Shown one piece after another: positions 1 through 4,589 of a DNA stretch of 7,763 bases. Below the pieces are notes generated by a model. That model did not search any database. It had not been told where the DNA came from and saw only the letters and a list, made by a program, of their open reading frames with translations. Source of the DNA: Micrococcales bacterium (GTDB taxonomy: Bacteria > Actinomycetota > Actinomycetes > S36-B12 > UBA5976); NCBI GenBank assembly GCA_024640585.1, contig JAHEEQ010000076.1:1-7763 (forward strand), read 5' to 3'. The position numbers and the translations under genes were made by a program. Position 1 is the stretch's first letter; each line of letters opens with the position of its first letter.

Positions 1-888
1 CCAGACTCGGAAGCGGCTAAGGCTTATGAGTTCGCGCAAGTTGCATGGAACATTCTTGGAGAACTCAAATTCACTCGCTCGGATTTGATCATTTCCCTAG
101 GTGGCGGCGCAACCACAGATGTAGCTGGTTTTGTCGCAGCAACTTGGCTGCGCGGTATAGGCATCATTCACATACCTACAACTTTGTTGGCGATGGTAGA
201 TGCGGCAGTTGGCGGCAAAACTGGAATAAATACCCAAGCCGGAAAAAATCTAGTTGGTGCTTTTCACCACCCAAATTCAGTTTGGTGTGATTTGGATTTT
301 TTGACCACATTGCCAACAAATGATTTACGCGCAGGTTTCGCAGAGATAGTGAAATGTGGTTTCATATCAGACCTCAAGATTTTAGATCAAGTTGAAAAAC
401 ACCAAGAAAAGATATTAGATCCATCAAGTCCTGCCTTAGTTGAAGTTATCGGATCTGCAATTTCAGTAAAAGCAAAAGTAGTTGCTGCGGACTTCAAAGA
501 AGATCAGGTTGGTGGGCTTGGTCGAGAAATATTGAATTACGGCCACACGCTGGGTCATGCCATTGAGAATTTGGAAGAATACAAATGGCGGCACGGAGAG
601 GCTATCTCCGTTGGAATGATGTTTGCAGGATTTCTCTCTCTAAGAGTTGGTTTGTGTGAAGATTCTTTAGTTACTAGACAGCAAGCAATCTTTGATATTC
701 TCGGACTTCCAACCAAGTATGACGGTGAAATCGTTCAACTGTTACAGGTTATGGCGATTGACAAAAAAGCGCGCGGGAACAAATTAAGGTTTATTGGCTT
801 AGCTAAATTTGGAAAACCGCAAGTTATTACTTCTCCAGCCGAAGAGGATTTACGTTGGGCCTTCGATCAAATTCGGGGTGAAAGTTAA
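1..888 (+). CDS. aroB: 3-dehydroquinate synthase, 5' end outside window
   Basis: AroB converts DAHP to 3-dehydroquinate, the second step of the shikimate pathway, using NAD+ and a divalent metal in the cytoplasm. The reading frame is open from base 1 and gives 295 residues. Family members are about 360 long, so roughly 60-65 N-terminal residues lie upstream. Visible motifs, numbered from the window edge, are the nucleotide-binding GGGATTD (34-40), DAAVGGKTGIN (67-77) and FAEIVKCG (113-120) with metal ligand Glu115. NYGHTLGHAIE (179-189) supplies His182 and RHGEAISVGM (197-206) supplies His198, completing the Glu-His-His metal site known for the family. The stop overlaps the aroQ start by one base, so the two pathway enzymes are probably translationally coupled. 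A TTG at 85 is internal and is not the start. Identity is very secure. Confidence 0.97.
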   Translation, partial: PDSEAAKAYEFAQVAWNILGELKFTRSDLIISLGGGATTDVAGFVAATWLRGIGIIHIPTTLLAMVDAAVGGKTGINTQAGKNLVGAFHHPNSVWCDLDFLTTLPTNDLRAGFAEIVKCGFISDLKILDQVEKHQEKILDPSSPALVEVIGSAISVKAKVVAADFKEDQVGGLGREILNYGHTLGHAIENLEEYKWRHGEAISVGMMFAGFLSLRVGLCEDSLVTRQQAIFDILGLPTKYDGEIVQLLQVMAIDKKARGNKLRFIGLAKFGKPQVITSPAEEDLRWAFDQIRGES

Positions 889-1319
889 TGGAAGTTCTAG
901 TCTTAAATGGGCCAAATCTTGGCCGACTGGGTACTCGCGAACCCGAAATTTATGGCACTCTGACGCACGAAGATTTGTCCAACTTATGCATCCAGTGGGG
1001 AACTCAACTAGGTCTCGATGTGGAAGTGCGACAGTCAGACTCTGAGAGTGAACTGATTAATTGGATTTCAGATGCGAATTCAAATAAATTTCCAGTTGTT
1101 TTAAATGCAGCCGCATTTACACATTATTCCTACGCATTAGCTGATGCTTGTAAAAATCATTCCGCACCGCTAATTGAAGTGCACATCAGTAATCCGCATT
1201 CCCGAGAAGAATTCCGACACAAAAGTGTGATTTCGGAGGTTGCAACCGGAATTATTGCCGGATTTGGGGCAAACTCATACAAACTGGCATTAATTCAAAT
1301 TGCATCTATGGTGGATTAG
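888..1319 (+). CDS. aroQ: type II 3-dehydroquinate dehydratase
   Basis: This enzyme dehydrates 3-dehydroquinate to 3-dehydroshikimate, directly after AroB. It is the small dodecameric type II form, unrelated to type I AroD. The 143-residue length is normal. The active-site residues known from the Mycobacterium tuberculosis enzyme all appear at a constant offset of minus two: Asn10, Arg17, catalytic Tyr22 (in REPEIYG), Asn73, His79, Asp86, Glu97, catalytic His99 (in EVHISN), Ser101, Arg106 and Arg110. The usual NPGA before the second histidine motif reads NAAA here, a mild departure. The ATG lies in a TAATG overlap with the aroB stop. A GGGGTGA stretch (875-881) sits 6 nt upstream and can serve as the ribosome-binding site. 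The M24 peptidase gene follows after 3 nt. Confidence 0.97.
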   Translation: MEVLVLNGPNLGRLGTREPEIYGTLTHEDLSNLCIQWGTQLGLDVEVRQSDSESELINWISDANSNKFPVVLNAAAFTHYSYALADACKNHSAPLIEVHISNPHSREEFRHKSVISEVATGIIAGFGANSYKLALIQIASMVD

Positions 1320-1322
1320 CAA

Positions 1323-2387
1323 ATGCAATATTTAGATCGCATTCAAAAAATGCAGTCCATTATTGATAGAAATGAAGTAGATGCGTTTCTGACAACCCGA
1401 TTGATTCACGTTCAATATTTTTCGGGTTACACAGGAAGTAATGGCAGTGTTTTAATTTATAAAGGTGTCGCACACCTGTTTACCGACTCTCGATATTCAA
1501 CTGCTGCCAAGGCCGAAGCACCGCACTGCCAACTACATATCGAACGTGAGGTTGGGCCAACAGCGGTGGCGCTTGCAAAATCTTTCGGTTGTAAAACATT
1601 GGCGGTTGAGTCAGATTGGATTAGCGCAACCGATTACGCAAAATTGAAGTCAATTGATGATCTGAATGTTTGTTTAACCAGAAATTGGGTTGAAGATTTG
1701 CGACTCATCAAAGAACCTGCTGAAATCGCCGCAATCGAAACTGCTTGTGACATCACCGCACTTTCTTGGTGGCAATTACTCGAAGAGGGTGTAATTGGTA
1801 AGTCGGAATTGGATCTCACTGCTCGACTTGAGCAGCTTTTTCGCGTTAATGGTGCACAAGATCGAGCGTTTGAATCAATTGTCGGCACTGGTCCGAACTC
1901 GGCTATTCCGCACCACAACCCAACTTCTCGAGTTGTGCAAAATGGTGATTTCTTAAAAATAGATTGTGGCGCCAAATATCTGGGCTATCACGCAGACATG
2001 ACTAGAACTGTTGTGGTTGGCAAAGCTGCGCATTGGCAACGAGAAATTTATTCGCTGGTTGCAAGATCTCAAGACTACGGAAAATCGCTGTGCCTACCTG
2101 GCGCAGATGTGTTTCCGATAAATGATGAACTTTATTCAGTGATTAGAGAGGCAGGATATGCACAAAACATCTTGCATGCATCAGGCCATGGGGTTGGCCT
2201 TGAAATTCATGAGCGTCCTTTCCTAGGGCGCAAGGACGGTATCCTGACCCCTTGTATGCCAATCACGGTTGAACCTGGGATTTATATCGAAGGTCAAGGT
2301 GGAGTTCGGATAGAAGACACAATTGAAGTCGTCGCCGATGGGTATAGAGATCTAACAAAGGCAACGCGAGATTTCATCGAATGGTGA
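1323..2387 (+). CDS. pepP: M24B Xaa-Pro aminopeptidase / dipeptidase
   Basis: A cytosolic metallopeptidase of the pita-bread M24B family, predicted to cleave X-Pro bonds. An N-terminal creatinase-like domain (about 1-125, with the family signature FSGYTGSNG at 33-41) precedes the catalytic domain (about 132-345). The five metal ligands are visible: Asp214 (IDCG), Asp225 (HADMTRT), His289 (HASGHGVG), Glu317 (VEPGIY) and Glu331 (RIED). His198 in IPHHN and Arg329 also fit the family. The length of 354 residues is typical. The sequence alone does not separate aminopeptidase P from prolidase (PepQ), so the symbol is provisional. The gene starts 3 nt after the aroQ stop, with GGTGGA (1310-1315) as a plausible ribosome-binding site. 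It lies next to efp, a common neighbourhood in Gram-positive bacteria. No targeting signal is seen. Confidence 0.93.
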   Translation: MQYLDRIQKMQSIIDRNEVDAFLTTRLIHVQYFSGYTGSNGSVLIYKGVAHLFTDSRYSTAAKAEAPHCQLHIEREVGPTAVALAKSFGCKTLAVESDWISATDYAKLKSIDDLNVCLTRNWVEDLRLIKEPAEIAAIETACDITALSWWQLLEEGVIGKSELDLTARLEQLFRVNGAQDRAFESIVGTGPNSAIPHHNPTSRVVQNGDFLKIDCGAKYLGYHADMTRTVVVGKAAHWQREIYSLVARSQDYGKSLCLPGADVFPINDELYSVIREAGYAQNILHASGHGVGLEIHERPFLGRKDGILTPCMPITVEPGIYIEGQGGVRIEDTIEVVADGYRDLTKATRDFIEW

Positions 2388-2404
2388 ACCGCAAACGAGT
2401 AATT

Positions 2405-2410
2405 AAGGAG
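2405..2410 (+). promoter_or_regulatory. Shine-Dalgarno site for efp
   Basis: AAGGAG lies 5 nt before a GTG start codon, in a 28-nt gap after the peptidase stop. It is the strongest ribosome-binding site in the window. It decides the efp start as the GTG at 2416, and it suits a gene that needs high expression inside an operon. Confidence 0.85.
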
Positions 2411-2415
2411 CCAAA

Positions 2416-2979
2416 GTGGCGACCACAAACGATCTGAAAAATGGTTTAGTTTTAAATATCGATAACCAACTTTGGTCTGTTGTTGAATTCCAGCACGTTA
2501 AACCAGGTAAGGGTCCAGCATTCGTGCGTACGAAGCTTAAGAACATTGTCAACGGAAAAGTTGTCGAGAAAACTTTTAATGCCGGCTTAAAAATTGAAAC
2601 TGCAAATGTTGATAAGCGAGATATGCAATACCTCTATCACGATGGTGACGGTTTTGTTTTCATGGACACCCAGTCTTACGACCAAATTACCATTGGTGAA
2701 AACGTTGTTGGTGATGCAGTCAATTTCATGCTTGAAAATCAAAACGCGATCGTTGCGATCTACGAGGGTGAACCGCTTTATGTTGAATTGCCAGCAAATG
2801 TTGAGCTTGTGATCGAATATACCGAACCAGGCCTGCAAGGTGACCGTTCTTCAGGCGGAACAAAACCGGCTCGTCTCGAAACAGGTTATGAAATTCAGGT
2901 TCCACTATTCATCGAAACTGGCACCAAAGTCAAAGTTGATACTCGCGATGGTTCTTACCTCGGACGAATCAACGATTAA
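2416..2979 (+). CDS. efp: translation elongation factor P
   Basis: EF-P binds between the ribosomal P and E sites and relieves stalling at consecutive prolines. The protein has 187 residues and the usual three beta-barrel domains: an N-terminal KOW-like domain (about 1-64), a central OB domain (about 67-127) and a C-terminal OB domain (about 130-187). The C-terminal domain carries the diagnostic [14 protein letters not shown] (139-152) and ends in the family-typical TRDGSYLGR. The tip of the first domain reads VKPGKGPAF with Lys32 at the tip, flanked by Pro30 and Pro34. This PGKGP loop defines an actinobacterial subfamily reported to work without lysine modification, and no modification gene is seen in the window. 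Translation starts at GTG behind a strong AAGGAG. The stop overlaps the nusB ATG by one base (TAATG). Confidence 0.98.
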   Translation: MATTNDLKNGLVLNIDNQLWSVVEFQHVKPGKGPAFVRTKLKNIVNGKVVEKTFNAGLKIETANVDKRDMQYLYHDGDGFVFMDTQSYDQITIGENVVGDAVNFMLENQNAIVAIYEGEPLYVELPANVELVIEYTEPGLQGDRSSGGTKPARLETGYEIQVPLFIETGTKVKVDTRDGSYLGRIND

Positions 2980-3392
2980 TGTCTGCTCGCACACGCGCCC
3001 GTAAACGGGTGCTAGATATTTTGTACGAAGCAGAAATGCGATCAACGCAACCACTTGAGGTTTTAGCTCGCACTGCTGCCGAATCATCAGATCCTTTAAA
3101 CGAATACGTTCCATTTCTTATTCACGGCATCTTGGAAAAGAAGAGCATTGTTGATGAGACCATTGAGACTTATTCGCAAGAATGGTCGTTAGATCGTATG
3201 CCAATGGTAGACAGGGAACTGGCCCGAATTGGTGTGTTTGAAATCCTGTTTCAAGGTGATGTTCCGGATGCTGTTGTTATAAATGAGATTGTTGAACTCG
3301 CTAGCTCGCTTAGCACCGATGATTCACCAACATTCCTAAATGGCCTTTTAGGTAAAATTTCTTCGATTAAACATCGCATTAGTACCGACTAA
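2979..3392 (+). CDS. nusB: transcription antitermination factor NusB
   Basis: NusB binds boxA RNA together with S10 (NusE) in the rRNA antitermination complex. The 137-residue all-helical protein shows the family pattern: an arginine-rich RNA-binding N terminus (RTRARKRVLDILYEAE, 4-19), a central segment leading to WSLDRMPMVDRELARIG, and the conserved VPDAVVINEIVELA followed by FLNGLLGKI near the C terminus. The start lies in a TAATG overlap with the efp stop and has no strong ribosome-binding site, so translation probably depends on coupling to efp. The gene is the last of the + strand operon and is followed 16 nt later by a perfect palindrome that should end the transcript. In several actinobacteria other genes follow nusB, whereas here a convergent tRNA gene does. 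Confidence 0.95.
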   Translation: MSARTRARKRVLDILYEAEMRSTQPLEVLARTAAESSDPLNEYVPFLIHGILEKKSIVDETIETYSQEWSLDRMPMVDRELARIGVFEILFQGDVPDAVVINEIVELASSLSTDDSPTFLNGLLGKISSIKHRISTD

Positions 3393-3408
3393 TTGCCTTA
3401 CATACGTA

Positions 3409-3438
3409 AAGTGGGTTCAAGCATGCTTGAACCCACTT
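3409..3438. terminator. bidirectional terminator, perfect 30-nt palindrome
   Basis: The half-site AAGTGGGTTCAAGCA is followed directly by its exact reverse complement, giving a hairpin of about 13 bp with a 4-nt loop on either strand. It sits between the nusB stop (16 nt away) and the 3' end of the convergent tRNA-Leu gene (7 nt away). It can therefore terminate both transcripts. The downstream T tracts are short: CTTATCTTTG on the + strand and CTTTACG on the - strand. Termination may thus rely mainly on the stem. Confidence 0.82.
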
Positions 3439-3445
3439 ATCTTTG

Positions 3446-3527
3446 TGCCCTCGGGGGGAGTCGAACCCCCACTCCTTTCGGAAGCGGATTTTGAATCCGC
3501 CGCGTCTGCCTATTCCGCCACAAGGGC
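3446..3527 (-). tRNA. tRNA-Leu (anticodon CAA)
   Basis: The 82-nt sequence folds as a class II tRNA. The acceptor stem pairs GCCCTTG with CGAGGGC (7 bp, one G-U), and the discriminator is A, as leucine tRNAs require. The anticodon stem GCGGA/TCCGC closes a TTCAAAA loop with anticodon CAA, which reads UUG. A long variable arm (TCC-GAAA-GGA) and a T arm GGGGG-TTCGACT-CCCCC follow. The 3' CCA is not encoded: the bases after the discriminator are CAA, so a CCA-adding enzyme is needed. The gene converges on nusB and diverges from pdtaR. Confidence 0.96.
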
Positions 3528-3537
3528 TAGCACGGGC

Positions 3538-3552
3538 GAACTCTAATAGTTC
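3538..3552. repeat. inverted repeat between tRNA-Leu and pdtaR
   Basis: GAACT, five bases, then AGTTC form an exact 5-bp inverted repeat in the short divergent intergenic region. It spans the candidate tRNA -10 box and the pdtaR -35 zone, so it could be an operator. Arms this short may also arise by chance. Confidence 0.35.
3540..3545 (-). promoter_or_regulatory. candidate -10 box of tRNA-Leu
   Basis: On the - strand TAGAGT fits the actinobacterial TANNNT -10 pattern. A start 7 nt downstream (about 3533) would leave a leader of about 6 nt before the mature tRNA 5' end. No convincing -35 box is seen. It overlaps the expected -35 region of the pdtaR promoter and lies within the inverted repeat at 3538-3552. 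Confidence 0.45.
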
Positions 3553-3560
3553 CAAGGCTC

Positions 3561-3566
3561 TAGGCT
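3561..3566 (+). promoter_or_regulatory. -10 box of leaderless pdtaR promoter
   Basis: TAGGCT fits the TANNNT -10 pattern and ends exactly 6 nt before the GTG start, so transcription would begin at the start codon. The TAG of the box is an in-frame stop, and no other start codon lies between it and the GTG. No ribosome-binding site exists in that gap. polA has the same hexamer at the same distance. No clear -35 box is visible. Confidence 0.7.
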
Positions 3567-3572
3567 CACACT

Positions 3573-4154
3573 GTGGTCGATAAGCGCACAGCAGTAATAG
3601 CCGAAGACGAGGCATTAATTCGGTTAGATTTAGTAAGCATGCTTGAGGATGCTGGTATTGAGGTGCTGGCTGCTGTTGCAGACGGTCGTGCAGCAATTAG
3701 TGCGGTTGAGACTTTCAAACCAAGCGTTGCACTACTAGATATTGCAATGCCTGAATTAGATGGGATTACCGCCGCTTCTCAAATAACTTCCCAAAAGATT
3801 TGTCCAGTAGTAATGATTACTGCATACAGCCAGGTTGAATTAGTCGAACGTGCTGCAAACGCCGGAGCGATGGGATACCTTGTAAAACCGGTTAATCCAG
3901 CTAATTTAGTTCCAGCTATAGAAGTTGCTATTGCAAGATTTGAAGAGTTAAATCTTCTAACCTCTGAAGTAGCTCAAGTCACTGAGCGTTTGGAAGTGAG
4001 AAAAATCGTTGATCGCGCAAAAGGTTTATTGCAAGCAAAGTTAGGAATCGACGAACCTGAAGCGTTTCGATGGTTGCAAAAGGCTGCGATGGACAATCGC
4101 ACATCTATGCGAGAAGTTTCGCAAGGTGTAATTGATCAAATGGGAAATCTTTAG
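3573..4154 (+). CDS. pdtaR: REC-ANTAR response regulator, PdtaR type
   Basis: A 193-residue cytosolic two-component response regulator acting on RNA rather than DNA. The receiver domain (about 5-122) has the acidic pocket Glu11-Asp12, phosphoacceptor Asp56 (LLDIAMP), Thr83 (MITAYSQ) and Lys105 (LVKPV). The C-terminal ANTAR domain (about 131-188) has the typical RAKGLLQAKLG (148-158), AFRWLQKAAM and Arg176. ANTAR domains bind paired hexaloop RNA hairpins and prevent termination. The sequence closely resembles the M. tuberculosis PdtaR family, activated by the kinase PdtaS. No kinase gene is present here, so the partner would be encoded elsewhere. The GTG start is fixed by an in-frame TAG 12 nt upstream and appears leaderless. 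The stop overlaps the stop of the opposing thioesterase gene, leaving no room for a dedicated terminator. Confidence 0.95.
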   Translation: MVDKRTAVIAEDEALIRLDLVSMLEDAGIEVLAAVADGRAAISAVETFKPSVALLDIAMPELDGITAASQITSQKICPVVMITAYSQVELVERAANAGAMGYLVKPVNPANLVPAIEVAIARFEELNLLTSEVAQVTERLEVRKIVDRAKGLLQAKLGIDEPEAFRWLQKAAMDNRTSMREVSQGVIDQMGNL

Positions 4155-4567
4155 CTTTTTCGGCGTTCGCGAATGGCACAAACTAATCGCGACACACAGG
4201 TTAATTCGCCTTGGTCGTTGACAATTTCTATTTCATAAACCGCAATGGTTCCACCAAGTTTCAATGCCTTTGCTGTTCCATGAACTTTTCCTGATATGGC
4301 GCTGGCCAAATGGGTTGCATTTATTTCAATACCAACTGCAAATCGATTTGGTCCTGCGTGAATATTCGCAGCTAGCGAACCGAGGGACTCGGCAAGCACG
4401 ACATTTGCGCCACCATGTAATAGTCCAAGAGGTTGAGTATTACCTTCGACAGGGAGGGTTCCTTTAACTAACTCTGCGGTTGCGTGAGTTACCTCGAGTC
4501 CCATTGTGTCAGCGAGAGCACCCATGCCTCTTTTTTCCAGGAATTGCCGTCCAAGTTCTTCATTCAT
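4151..4567 (-). CDS. hotdog-fold thioesterase (PaaI/EntH/YdiI-like)
   Basis: A small acyl-CoA thioesterase of the hotdog fold, probably a homotetramer. Core motifs are NTQPLGLLHGGANVVLAES, holding the HGG signature and the likely catalytic Glu, then GIEINATHL and a C-terminal YEIEIVNDQGELTCVSRL. The LLHGGA-VLAESLGS pattern is closest to the E. coli YdiI/EntH group (dihydroxynaphthoyl-CoA or enterobactin proofreading hydrolases). The real substrate cannot be read from sequence. Two starts are possible. The upstream ATG at 4591 gives 146 residues and overlaps the polA start. The ATG at 4567 gives 138 residues and has TATGGT exactly 6 nt upstream, the leaderless geometry seen at pdtaR and polA, so 4567 is preferred. 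Neither start has a good ribosome-binding site. The gene is antisense to its neighbours and fills the whole space between pdtaR and polA. Confidence 0.9.
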   Translation of the reverse strand: MNEELGRQFLEKRGMGALADTMGLEVTHATAELVKGTLPVEGNTQPLGLLHGGANVVLAESLGSLAANIHAGPNRFAVGIEINATHLASAISGKVHGTAKALKLGGTIAVYEIEIVNDQGELTCVSRLVCAIRERRKS

Positions 4568-4573
4568 AGGGCA

Positions 4574-4579
4574 ACCATA
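4574..4579 (-). promoter_or_regulatory. candidate -10 box of thioesterase gene
   Basis: On the - strand TATGGT fits TANNNT and is followed by 6 nt and then the ATG at 4567. It shares the central TA (4578-4579) with the polA -10 box on the other strand. If real, it makes the thioesterase mRNA leaderless and selects the shorter start. If translation begins at 4591 the hexamer is simply coding sequence. Confidence 0.5.
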
Positions 4580-4583
4580 GGCT
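4578..4583 (+). promoter_or_regulatory. -10 box of leaderless polA promoter
   Basis: TAGGCT ends 6 nt before the polA ATG, identical in sequence and distance to the pdtaR box. Its TAG is an in-frame stop, so translation cannot begin further upstream, and no ribosome-binding site precedes the ATG. The box lies inside the longest thioesterase reading frame on the other strand and overlaps that gene's own candidate -10 box. Confidence 0.68.
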
Positions 4584-4589
4584 TCGGTC

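Noticed and set aside
1634..1975. 113-residue ORF on the - strand inside the M24 peptidase gene
   Set aside because: It is fully antisense to a conserved enzyme with intact motifs, is low in recognisable features and has no ribosome-binding site.
3409..3438. Palindrome as a tRNA fragment or attachment site, because GGGTTCAA resembles a T arm
   Set aside because: The resemblance is limited to about 8 bases, there is no matching tRNA segment nearby and no integrase gene in the window. A shared terminator explains it better.
3538..3552. LexA (SOS) box upstream of pdtaR
   Set aside because: Actinobacterial LexA boxes have GAAC-N4-GTTC. Here the GAAC and GTTC cores are 7 nt apart, so the spacing does not fit.
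3379..3696. 105-residue ORF on the - strand across the tRNA-Leu gene and the start of pdtaR
   Set aside because: It runs through the terminator palindrome, a clear tRNA and the well-supported pdtaR start. The translation shows no family motif, so it is a chance open frame.
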